From Spirochaetota bacterium (GTDB taxonomy: Bacteria > Spirochaetota > UBA12135 > COTS27 > JAFLEE01), in the NCBI GenBank assembly GCA_017302015.1, contig JAFLEE010000039.1:1-44899 (forward strand): 44,899 bases of DNA, in the 5' to 3' direction. Both the position numbers and the translations under genes were made by a program. This document shows, piece after piece, positions 16,358-24,003 of this stretch (positions are counted from its first letter, which is position 1; every line of letters starts with the position of its first letter). The notes beneath the pieces are model-generated. The model was given only the letters and a program-made list of their open reading frames with translations. It searched no databases and was not told the DNA's origin.

Positions 16358-16870
16358 TCAGAGGGTCTTGACGGTGTAGGCGTGGTCCCGCTTGGAGACC
16401 ACGTCTACCGTGACGATCCGAAGGTCTTCCACCGGCTTGTCGCCGGGGCGGGTCTTGGCGCTGCCCAAAGAATCGACCACTGCGAAGCCGTCGGTGACCT
16501 TGCCGAAGACCGTGTGCTTGCCCGTCAGCCAATCGCAACCGTCGGTCTTGGTGACGATGAAGAATTGGGAGCCGTTGGTATTGGGCCCCGCGTTGGCCAT
16601 GCAGAGCGTGTAGCGGTCGACCGCGTTGGGGTTGCCCTTGAACTCGTCGGCGAAGCGGTAGCCCGGCCCGCCGGTTCCCGTGCCCAGGGGGCAGCCGCCC
16701 TGGATCATGAAGTCGGCGATGATGCGGTGGAAGGCCTTGCCGTCGTAGAATTTCTTCTCCGCCAGGGAGATGAAATTGCCCACCGTATTGGGCGCCGCAT
16801 CCTCGAAGAGTTCGAAGCGGATATCGCCTTTGGTGGTCTTCATGCAGACGACGGGATTGGCTTCAGCCAT
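16358..16870 (-). CDS. ppiB: Peptidyl-prolyl cis-trans isomerase, cyclophilin type
   Basis: This 170-residue cytoplasmic cyclophilin catalyses proline isomerisation during folding. It has the family core AFHRIIADFMIQGG (catalytic Arg49) and the GTGTGGPGYRFADEF, MANAGPNTNGSQFFI and HTVFGKV segments. The length is normal for a single-domain bacterial enzyme and there is no signal peptide. The ATG at 16870 follows AAGGAG by about 6 nt. It is separated from its upstream neighbour, an AraC gene, by 138 nt. Confidence 0.96.
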   Translation of the reverse strand: MAEANPVVCMKTTKGDIRFELFEDAAPNTVGNFISLAEKKFYDGKAFHRIIADFMIQGGCPLGTGTGGPGYRFADEFKGNPNAVDRYTLCMANAGPNTNGSQFFIVTKTDGCDWLTGKHTVFGKVTDGFAVVDSLGSAKTRPGDKPVEDLRIVTVDVVSKRDHAYTVKTL

Positions 16871-17008
16871 GGGGTTCTCCTTCGGGGGCGTGGCCGCACG
16901 GGCGGGGGCCCCATCGTCGCCTGGGGGGCCAGAATATTCAATGGCGCGCGGGGGTATCTCAGCGAGACGGCGGGGCTTCGGAATCGCGGGCCGGGCCGCC
17001 GCGCGGTC

Positions 17009-17965
17009 TTACCGCTCCAGGGCGCGCTGCGCCTTTTCGCGGAACGCCGCCGGCGTCAGCCCATGCCTGCGGCGGAACGCGCGGTAGAAATGGGTGAGGC
17101 TCACGAACCCGTTCTCCGCCGCGATTTCCCCGATGGGCTCGGTTCCTTCGATGAGCGCCCGCGCCGCGCCGGAGAGGCGGAGTTCCAGAAGGTAGCGCTC
17201 GAAGGGGGCCTGGGTCCGCCGGGAAAACCAACGGCTGAAGGCCGCGGGCTTTCGCCCCACGGATGCGGCGACCTCCTTCTGGGTGAGCGCTTCGCCGCGG
17301 CGCTCATGGAGGGAGAGGAGGAGGCGGTCGAAGGAGGGATCCTCTCCGGCCGTGTCGCCCGTCGGGCCCGAGGAGAGGGGTTCGAGGCGCCGCCCGTCCC
17401 CCAACGCCAGGGCGCATTCGACGAGGAACGACAAGAGGCCGGACACGCGCCTCCCATCCCCGGGCCGCCAATGGGAGGCGGCGGCGAGGAAGTCGCTGGC
17501 CGCGTCCCGGGCCGGGCCCTTGAGCCGGAGGCCCGGCCTCGCCGCCCCCAAGAGCGCGCGGACGCCGGAGAGTTCATGGTGGGTGGGGATCAAATCGCCC
17601 AACGCGCCCGGGCGGAATTGGAGCACGCGGGTGCGCGCCTTTTCCCCGGTGCGCCTCGCCCAGCCATGGGGCAAGTCGCCGCCGAGGAGGTAGACGTCGC
17701 CGGGGGCGAAGGGCGCGACCGAGTCGCCGATGAAGCGATGGCCGTGGCCGCCGAGGAACTGGATGAGTTCGATTTCGGGATGCTGGTGCCAATGCAGGCC
17801 GGGCACCTCGATGAGGAAATCGCGCAGCAGGTAGGAACCCGCGGCGAGCTGCGGCGCGGCGGCCCGCCAATAATCGACCTGTTGGCGCTCGGGGAGGCGG
17901 CGGTTTTTCATGGGGTAAACCAGGGATAATCGCCCCGGGCTCGCGGGCATTTCGCCCCGGCGCAA
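17009..17965 (-). CDS. AraC-family transcriptional regulator (third of four)
   Basis: This regulator has an N-terminal cupin (HWHQHPEIELIQFLGG) and a C-terminal double-HTH domain ending in ENGFVSLTHFYRAFRRRHGLTPAAFR. The start is not certain. The TTG at 17965 (318 residues) stands exactly 5 nt after a TATAGT -10 element, the spacing seen at the other AraC genes here. ATGs at 17950 and 17911 have no clear ribosome binding site; the latter (MKNRRLPERQ) would give a conventional cupin N-terminus. I favour 17965 only because of the promoter spacing. The gene is divergent from the DUF4832 protein at 18049, and the two promoters share bases. Confidence 0.88.
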   Translation of the reverse strand: MRRGEMPASPGRLSLVYPMKNRRLPERQQVDYWRAAAPQLAAGSYLLRDFLIEVPGLHWHQHPEIELIQFLGGHGHRFIGDSVAPFAPGDVYLLGGDLPHGWARRTGEKARTRVLQFRPGALGDLIPTHHELSGVRALLGAARPGLRLKGPARDAASDFLAAASHWRPGDGRRVSGLLSFLVECALALGDGRRLEPLSSGPTGDTAGEDPSFDRLLLSLHERRGEALTQKEVAASVGRKPAAFSRWFSRRTQAPFERYLLELRLSGAARALIEGTEPIGEIAAENGFVSLTHFYRAFRRRHGLTPAAFREKAQRALER

Positions 17966-17970
17966 AGCCT

Positions 17971-17978
17971 ACTATACT
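17971..17978. promoter_or_regulatory. Overlapping divergent -10 elements
   Basis: TATAGT on the minus strand (17976-17971) serves the AraC gene, and TATACT on the plus strand (17973-17978) serves the DUF4832 gene. The two hexamers overlap, so polymerase cannot occupy both at once. Neither has a good -35, which suggests activator dependence. Confidence 0.42.
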
Positions 17979-18048
17979 ATCGACACCCCCGAGGCCCCCG
18001 GTCCCGGCAGGGGATGCCCCAAAAACAGGCCCATCCCCAGGAGCCCCC

Positions 18049-19923
18049 ATGCGCAGACCTCTCAGGCTCACCTTCCTCGCCGCTTGTGTGACCGTGGCCC
18101 TCTCCGCCGCCGATTGGAAGGCGAACGCGTTCCCCCCCTCCGACCGCATCGTGAAGAACCCCCATTGCGGCTTCGTGTTCATGCCCATGCTCGAGACGGT
18201 GGACAAGTATCCCGATTGGGTCCTCGACCTCGTCACCACCGCCTATTTCCGCATCCCGTGGGACGAGACGGTGAACGAGAAGGGCGAGTACGATTTCGAC
18301 CGCCTCGATACCCAGTTCTTCTCCGGGTTCACCAAGCGGGGCCTCCGCCTGGCCCTGCGCATCATGCCCCTCAACCGGTATTCGGCCAAGCCGTGCATCT
18401 TCCCGCGGGAGGCCAGGGGAAAGGGCATCCCCTTCATCAAACTCACCCTGACCCCCGGCAAGGTGCACGAATCGCCCGTCTACTGGAGCGAAGCCTATCT
18501 GAAGGAGCACGGCCGGCTCATGGAAGCTCTGGGGGCCTGGGCCCGCAAGCACCCCGAACTCGACCACGTCGACTTGGGCGGTATGGGCGAGTTCGGCGAG
18601 AACCATTTCGACCGCTGGACCGAGGCCCAGAAGGCCGAGGCGGGATACTCGGAGGCGGTCTGGCTCGAGGCGATGGTGCGCCTCATGGAGCAGGCGGAGG
18701 AGGCGCTGCCCCGCGTGGCCCGGGCGATCTGCGTCTCCCCCTTCTCGGGGCCCACCGAGCCCATGTTCCGCCTCATCACCGAGCGCGCCGTGCGCCGCGG
18801 GTGGTGGCTGCGCACCGATAGTTTCACCGAACGGGGCCCGGCCGTGGTGACCGCGCCGTTCTTCGAGCGCTTCCATTGGCGCACCCCGTGGATCCTCGAG
18901 GCCTCCGGGGGGATCAACCGCGGCTATTTCGGCGAGCCCATCCCCCTGCCCAAATATTTCGAGGCCGTGCAGAAATTCCAGCCCCACGTGGTCAATCTCA
19001 TGGGCATGTGGGACCTTCGAAAATTGGTCCCCGAAGAGCGGGCGTTCCTGGGCGAGCAGGGGAAGCGAATCGGCTACCGCCTGCAGATCGCGAAGGCGGT
19101 GCTGCCCGCCCGGGTGCTCGTCCGCTCCGGCGAAGCCCCCGCCCTGCCGTTCTCCGTCACCCTCGCCCAAAACGGAGCGGTGCCCTTCATGGGCGAGGCG
19201 GTCTACCGCCTGCGCTTCACGCAAGAAGACAAGATCCTCTACGAAACCACCTGGGTGCCGGAGGAACCTCTCTCCACCCTGCTCCCCGGGCAGAAGCGGA
19301 GCGAAAGGGCCTACGTCGCGCTTCCCGCCGGATTCCCGGCGAAGCCCACGCGCCTTTCCCTGGCCCTGCGCGATCTGAGCCAAGGCGGCCTCCTTCCCGA
19401 CAATGCGGCGGTGGAGGCGGGCGGCTTCGTCTCTTTGGGGACTTTCGGTTTCGAGGCCGCGGCGAAGGGGTCGGGCGGCGGGGAAATCCTCTCCCAATTC
19501 GCCGAAGCAGCGCTTCCCGAGGGGATGGAACGGGTCAAGAGCGCCGACGGTTGGATCCTTCGGGGACGGGAAGATAAGGCATGGAGTTACGCGTCGTTCC
19601 CGGGGCCCGACCTCGCGCCCGGGGCGGCGTATGTGATGAAGGTGAGCGTGCGCGCCTGGAAGAGCGAGATCGCCGATAGTTCGCTGAAGTTCAAGATCGG
19701 CGTGAAGAAGCCGGGGGAAGACCGGGTGCGCAATTACAATACCGAACTCTACGATTTCACCCGGGCGGGCGAGTGGCAGGAACTCACGCTCACCTACCAA
19801 CCGAAGGAGGCCGAGAAGATCGGGCTCTTCGCGGTGGAGAAGAGCCGCACGGCTCCCTCCACGCTCCACGCCGAACTCCGTTCCTGGACCCTGGAAGCGA
19901 GGCCCCTGGCTCCGCTGGAATAA
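18049..19923 (+). CDS. Secreted DUF4832-type putative glycan-active protein
   Basis: This 624-residue exported protein (signal peptide cut near LSAADW) starts its mature part with NPHCGF and has a (beta/alpha)8-like region with FRIPWDETVNEKGEYDFDRLD and the VDLGGMGEFGENHFD segment. These resemble GH42/GH-A catalytic barrels. A DUF4832-like beta-sandwich (about 345-450, beginning RIGYRLQIAKAVLP) and a C-terminal jelly-roll of the carbohydrate-binding type (about 480-615) follow. The enzymatic role is inferred. The ATG has AGGAG 5 nt upstream. It is divergent from an AraC gene with overlapping -10 elements. Confidence 0.82.
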   Translation: MRRPLRLTFLAACVTVALSAADWKANAFPPSDRIVKNPHCGFVFMPMLETVDKYPDWVLDLVTTAYFRIPWDETVNEKGEYDFDRLDTQFFSGFTKRGLRLALRIMPLNRYSAKPCIFPREARGKGIPFIKLTLTPGKVHESPVYWSEAYLKEHGRLMEALGAWARKHPELDHVDLGGMGEFGENHFDRWTEAQKAEAGYSEAVWLEAMVRLMEQAEEALPRVARAICVSPFSGPTEPMFRLITERAVRRGWWLRTDSFTERGPAVVTAPFFERFHWRTPWILEASGGINRGYFGEPIPLPKYFEAVQKFQPHVVNLMGMWDLRKLVPEERAFLGEQGKRIGYRLQIAKAVLPARVLVRSGEAPALPFSVTLAQNGAVPFMGEAVYRLRFTQEDKILYETTWVPEEPLSTLLPGQKRSERAYVALPAGFPAKPTRLSLALRDLSQGGLLPDNAAVEAGGFVSLGTFGFEAAAKGSGGGEILSQFAEAALPEGMERVKSADGWILRGREDKAWSYASFPGPDLAPGAAYVMKVSVRAWKSEIADSSLKFKIGVKKPGEDRVRNYNTELYDFTRAGEWQELTLTYQPKEAEKIGLFAVEKSRTAPSTLHAELRSWTLEARPLAPLE

Positions 19924-19927
19924 GGGG

Positions 19928-19950
19928 GGCCGAAGTTCGGAGATTCGGCC
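19928..19950 (+). terminator. Hairpin after the DUF4832 gene
   Basis: GGCCGAA (19928-19934) and TTCGGCC (19944-19950) form a perfect 7-bp stem with a 9-nt loop beginning 4 nt after the stop codon. No U-tract follows. Confidence 0.42.
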
Positions 19951-20071
19951 GGGCCCTGGCGGAGAAAAGTCCAAGCGGAGCCGGCGGCCTTGCGTGGACG
20001 GGAGGGCCCGGGAAGCCTATCCTTTTGGGGAGAACCTGGGGTGGAAGCCCCGTAGAGTGGAGCCCCGTACC

Positions 20072-22054
20072 ATGGCGAATCCAGTCCTCCCAGAAAGCCG
20101 GGGCGTCCTCGGCGACCGTTTCGAACTCGGGTGCAATTATTGGGCCTCCCACGCGGGGGTCCATATGTGGAGCCAATGGGATGAAGCGGTGGTCCGCCGC
20201 GACCTAGACCATTTGGCGGGGCTCGGGGTGAGCCTCCTGCGCGTCTTTCCGCTCTGGCCCGATTTTCAGCCCCTGGAACTCCACCGAACCTACCAGGGCG
20301 CGGCCCGGGAACTCCAGATCGACGGCCATCCGCTCACCGCCGCGGAGATCGAAGGCGGCGCGATCTCGCCCCGAGCCTTGGAACATTTCAAAACCTTGGC
20401 CGATCTCGCCCATCGCCACGGCATCCGCCTCGGGGTGGGTCTCATCACCGGGTGGATGAGCGGCGAGATCTTCGCCCCGCCCGCGTTCGCCGATCGAAAC
20501 CTGCTCACCGACCCCTTGGCCGTGAAATGGCAGATCCGCTTCGCCCGGGCCTTCGTGCGCGCCTTGCGCGGCCATCCGGCCATCGCCTATTGGGAACCGG
20601 GGAACGAATGCAATGGCATGGCCACGGTGGAGAATCGGGAACAGGCCTGGCATTGGGTGAACTCCCTCGCTGCGGCGATCCGCGCGGAGGATCCATCGAG
20701 GCCGGTGGCCTCCGGCATGCACGGCATTTGGCCCGGGTCGGACCGCGAGTTCGATCCCTATCGCAAGAATTTCTGGACCATCCAGGACCAGGGGGAACTG
20801 GTCGACCTCATGACGTCCCATCCCTATCCCCACTCGCCCTCCAAGAAGCCGGCCCGGGTGGACCCCATCGGGGGGATCCGAAGCCATTTCCAAGCCGTGG
20901 TGGAATCCCGGATGTATGCCGACCTGTCCGGCAAACCCTGCCTCGTGGAGGAACTCGGGGTCTTCGGCCCCATGTTCGCCGACGAAGCGTCGAAGGCGGC
21001 CTTCTTGCGCATGGCGCTTTGGAATACCTGGGCCCATGGCGCCAGCGGCCTGCTCTGGTGGTGCGGCTTCGAGCAATCGGCCCTCACGCGCAGCCCCTAC
21101 GATTGGATCGCTTGGGAGCGCGAACTCGGCCTCTTCAAGGCGGACCACGCGACGCCCAAGCCGGTCGCCGCATCCCTCGCCGCCTTCGGGAAATTCCTGG
21201 CGCCGCTCCCCTCGCCCGCGCTCACGCCCTTCACGCGGCAGGCCGTCTGCCTCCTCGGGCGCAGCATGGAAGCGAGCGAAAGTTTGGAGAACGCGTGGAG
21301 CGCCTTCCTCCTCGCCAAGCAGGCGGGTTTCGACCTGTCGTTCTCCTTCGTGGGCGATCCGTTGCCGGAGGGCGAACTCTATCTCCTCCCGGGCCTCAAG
21401 GAGGCCGACGGGATTAGCCGCGGCGAGTTCGCCAGGATCCTCGAGCGGGTGGAAGGGGGGGGCACGCTCTATCTTTCCATCGACAACGCGTCGCTCTCCC
21501 CGTTTACCGAGGTCTTCGGCCTCGAGGTGCGGGGCCGTGAAGAGCGCGAAGGGCCCCTCGCGTTCCTTTTTGGCGGCCACCGTTTCGAGACGCGCTCCGC
21601 GCTCCGACTTTCCCTGGCGCCTTGCGGCGCTGAGGTGCTCGCCGCGGAGGCGGATGGGAACCCGGTCTTCACGAAGCACGCCTACGGGAAGGGCGAGGTC
21701 TACCTCCTCGTCGCGCCCGTGGAGAAGGTCTTGGGGGGAAAACCCAGGGCCTTCGATGGAGAAGGGGCCGACCCGTTCTATACAATGTATGAAGCGTTCG
21801 CTAAAGGGGCGCTTGCGAAACGGTTCCTGCGCACCGGAAATCCGGAAGTGACCGCGACGGAGCATCCCGTATCCAACACTCGGGTGGACGCGGTCCTCCT
21901 CAATCACGGCGCGGGGGAATGTGCGTTGGATCCGGTGCTTCGCCCGGGGTGGCGTATCGCCTCGACCCATCCGCCCCAGGAGATCCGCGGCGGTCGCATC
22001 AAAATCGCGGCTCGTGACGGCGTCGTGGTCCATTTGGAAGGTCCCCCGACCTGA
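20072..22054 (+). CDS. Cytoplasmic GH5-like glycoside hydrolase
   Basis: This 660-residue protein has a clan GH-A barrel (about 15-395) with GCNYW at its start, the probable acid/base Glu179 in YWEPGNECNG and the probable nucleophile Glu294 in LVEELGVFG. It looks like GH5 mannanases or related exo-acting enzymes. Residues about 400-590 look like a glutamine-amidotransferase-like beta-galactosidase trimerisation domain (GELYLLPGLKEADG, AYGKGEVYLLVAP), and a short beta domain ends it. There is no signal peptide, so it probably acts on imported oligosaccharides. The ATG at 20072 (MANPVLPES) is preferred over a longer form; GGAG lies 9 nt upstream. Confidence 0.86.
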   Translation: MANPVLPESRGVLGDRFELGCNYWASHAGVHMWSQWDEAVVRRDLDHLAGLGVSLLRVFPLWPDFQPLELHRTYQGAARELQIDGHPLTAAEIEGGAISPRALEHFKTLADLAHRHGIRLGVGLITGWMSGEIFAPPAFADRNLLTDPLAVKWQIRFARAFVRALRGHPAIAYWEPGNECNGMATVENREQAWHWVNSLAAAIRAEDPSRPVASGMHGIWPGSDREFDPYRKNFWTIQDQGELVDLMTSHPYPHSPSKKPARVDPIGGIRSHFQAVVESRMYADLSGKPCLVEELGVFGPMFADEASKAAFLRMALWNTWAHGASGLLWWCGFEQSALTRSPYDWIAWERELGLFKADHATPKPVAASLAAFGKFLAPLPSPALTPFTRQAVCLLGRSMEASESLENAWSAFLLAKQAGFDLSFSFVGDPLPEGELYLLPGLKEADGISRGEFARILERVEGGGTLYLSIDNASLSPFTEVFGLEVRGREEREGPLAFLFGGHRFETRSALRLSLAPCGAEVLAAEADGNPVFTKHAYGKGEVYLLVAPVEKVLGGKPRAFDGEGADPFYTMYEAFAKGALAKRFLRTGNPEVTATEHPVSNTRVDAVLLNHGAGECALDPVLRPGWRIASTHPPQEIRGGRIKIAARDGVVVHLEGPPT

Positions 22055-22133
22055 GGTGGGCTGCGTTCCTACCCATTACCAGTCTTAGCGGTATGCATCG
22101 TCCTTGACTCCGTATGGGGCCGAAAATGGGAAA

Positions 22134-22160
22134 TGTCATTTTGGATGCATCAAAATGACA
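22134..22160. promoter_or_regulatory. Perfect 10-bp inverted repeat, likely operator
   Basis: TGTCATTTTG (22134-22143) and CAAAATGACA (22151-22160) are perfect inverted arms around a 7-nt spacer, and the middle contains ATGCAT. The element is AT-rich against a GC-rich background and lies 76 nt before the FAD oxidoreductase start. No T-run follows, so it is unlikely to be a terminator for the hydrolase upstream. A dimeric regulator is the simplest reader. Confidence 0.52.
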
Positions 22161-22236
22161 ATGCCCCGCATCGATCGGACCTTGCCAGACCCCCGCTTTC
22201 TCCCGAAAATGAGAGGACAAGTTCGGGGAGGATGGG

Positions 22237-23496
22237 ATGGAACAAAAAGTGGATGTGCTGGTGGTCGGCGGAGGCCCCGCGGGTATTTGCGCCGCGGTAC
22301 AGGCGGCCCGCTGCGGCGCGAAAACGGCCCTGATCGAATCCCAGAGCGCCTTGGGCGGGGCCACGACCCTGGCCGGGGTCTCGTTTCCCGGGCTCTTCCA
22401 CGCCTGGGGCCGCCAGGTCATCGCGGGCATCGGATGGGAACTCGTGCGCCAAGCCGCCGCCCTCGACGAGACGCCGCTCCCCGATTTCACCCGGCCCACC
22501 GAACGCCATTGGGAGCACCAGGTGAAACTCAACCCGTACGTCTACGCCTGCCTGGCGGACGAGGCCTGCGTGGCGGCGGGGGTGGATCTGCGCTTCCACC
22601 AGCAAATCCTCTCCGTCGAAAAGGGCGCCGCCTGGCGCGTGCGCTTCGCGGGCAAGGCCGGAGAACTCGCGGCGTTCGCCGCGAATGAACTCATCGACTG
22701 CACGGGCGACGCCGACGTCGTTCGCCTCGCGGGTTTCCCCTGCGCGCGGGGGGAGCGCGTGCAACCCGCCACCTTGATGCTCCGGTTCTCCGGCTATGAC
22801 GTGGACGAGGGACATCGGGATTTCATCGACGCTGAATACCGAAAGGCGCTCGAAGACGGCCGCCTCGAACCCGGCGATTTCGCCCATTCGAAGACCCACT
22901 TCACGGCGTTCCTGAAGGGGGGCGGGGGGAACCAAGTCCACCTGTTCGATGTCGACGGCGGGAGCGCCGAAGGGAAGACGCGGGCCGAACTCCGCGGCCG
23001 CGCGGCGGCCCTGCGGCTCCTTCGCTTCATCCGCGGCCTTCCGGGCTGCTCCCACGCGGTCCTCGCGGAGATGGCGTGGACCACGGGCATCCGCGAAACC
23101 TGGCGCATCCTCGGCGAAGAGACCATCACCCACGACGATTACACCTCGGGGCGCCCTTGGCCCGACGCGGTGTGCCATTCCTTCTATCCGATCGACCTCC
23201 ACGACGAAAATGGGGTCGTGCCCAAGCCGCTCTCGCCGGGGGTGGTGCCCTCGGTGCCCCTGGGCGCCCTCATCCCCAAGGGGAGCCTCCACCTCATGGC
23301 CGCCGGGCGCTGCGTCTCCAGCGACCGGCTGGCGAATTCGGCCCTGCGCATCCAAGCGACCTGCATGGCGATGGGGCAAGCCGCGGGCGCGGCCGCGGCC
23401 CTGAGCGCGAGGGGTGGCGGCAGCCCGAACGGAGTGGATCTCGCCGCACTACGGAAAACCTTGGCGGCCAGCGGCGCGATCGTCCCGGGGGGATAG
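22237..23496 (+). CDS. FAD-dependent oxidoreductase (FAD_oxidored family)
   Basis: This 419-residue flavoprotein starts with a Rossmann motif, VVGGGPAG (residues 9-16), with the ribose-binding acidic residue Glu34, and continues with SALGGATTLAG as in the PF12831 family. The late motifs LIDCTGDADV (about residue 150) and SDRLANSALRIQATCMAMGQAAG (about 365-385) are characteristic of that family. The reaction is unknown; relatives are often found next to glycan-degradation genes. It follows AGGATGGG at the ATG and sits downstream of a strong inverted-repeat operator. Confidence 0.92.
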   Translation: MEQKVDVLVVGGGPAGICAAVQAARCGAKTALIESQSALGGATTLAGVSFPGLFHAWGRQVIAGIGWELVRQAAALDETPLPDFTRPTERHWEHQVKLNPYVYACLADEACVAAGVDLRFHQQILSVEKGAAWRVRFAGKAGELAAFAANELIDCTGDADVVRLAGFPCARGERVQPATLMLRFSGYDVDEGHRDFIDAEYRKALEDGRLEPGDFAHSKTHFTAFLKGGGGNQVHLFDVDGGSAEGKTRAELRGRAAALRLLRFIRGLPGCSHAVLAEMAWTTGIRETWRILGEETITHDDYTSGRPWPDAVCHSFYPIDLHDENGVVPKPLSPGVVPSVPLGALIPKGSLHLMAAGRCVSSDRLANSALRIQATCMAMGQAAGAAAALSARGGGSPNGVDLAALRKTLAASGAIVPGG

Positions 23497-23503
23497 GCTC
23501 GAA

Positions 23504-23592
23504 GCGATCCGTTGGATCTTTCGGGCGCGCCTTACGGATCGCCCTCCTTGTCGACTCGAGGATTTTGATCGAGGAATCGGGGTGAATCCCCG
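23504..23592. repeat. Cluster of inverted repeats after the FAD oxidoreductase gene
   Basis: GCGATCCGT (23504-23512) pairs with ACGGATCGC (23534-23542) over a 21-nt loop. A second hairpin, CGGGG-TGAAT-CCCCG, occupies 23578-23592. They may end the FAD oxidoreductase transcript or be part of the leader of the CDGSH gene. Confidence 0.35.
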
Positions 23593-23614
23593 CGCCTTCA
23601 AAAATCCTATTTTC

Positions 23615-23626
23615 TACGATATCGTA
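23615..23626. promoter_or_regulatory. 12-bp perfect palindrome upstream of the CDGSH gene
   Basis: TACGATATCGTA is a perfect palindrome in a short AT-rich stretch 61 nt before the start at 23688. It is a candidate operator. Confidence 0.35.
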
Positions 23627-23687
23627 CGGTTTACGGGATGGGCGCGAGCGGGGAGCTCCCGGGAAGGTCCACCTAGAAGGAACGCCC

Positions 23688-23888
23688 ATGCCCAACATCA
23701 TCCGCATCGAGAAAAACGGCCACATCGCCCACCTGGTCACCCCCGAAGTCGGTGAGAAATTGATGCTATGCCGATGCTATAAATCTTCTAAATTCCCCCT
23801 CTGCGATCTGGCCCACGCCAAACTTGAGGGCGAGGTCGGCCCGCTGATCGTCGAAGGGCCGAAGGCTGCGGCGGAATCGAAGCCTTAA
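23688..23888 (+). CDS. CDGSH-type iron-sulfur protein
   Basis: This 66-residue protein carries one CDGSH domain, which holds a redox-active and often labile [2Fe-2S] cluster through three Cys and one His. The pattern CRCYKSSKFPLCDLAH gives ligands Cys28, Cys30, Cys39 and His43. The usual 'CDGxH' is CDLAH here, so the conserved Gly is replaced by Leu. No membrane segment is present, unlike mitoNEET, so it is a soluble small electron carrier or sensor. The ATG is preceded by AAGGA at 6 nt. The neighbouring FAD oxidoreductase may be a redox partner, but this is inference from position. Confidence 0.88.
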   Translation: MPNIIRIEKNGHIAHLVTPEVGEKLMLCRCYKSSKFPLCDLAHAKLEGEVGPLIVEGPKAAAESKP

Positions 23889-24003
23889 CGGGTTCCCACC
23901 TACAGAGACTTTTCCCGCGCCAGCCTCGGGTCTTCACCATGGAATAATCCGTGGACCCGTCCTTCCGGGCGACCCAATCCCATTCCGCGTTACGGAGCCC
24001 CGC

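Noticed and set aside
17977-19974. Long minus-strand frame opposite the DUF4832 gene
   Set aside because: No domain is seen. The plus-strand gene has a signal peptide, a ribosome binding site and family motifs. The same reasoning excludes 20204-22033 (minus) and 3678-5216 (plus).
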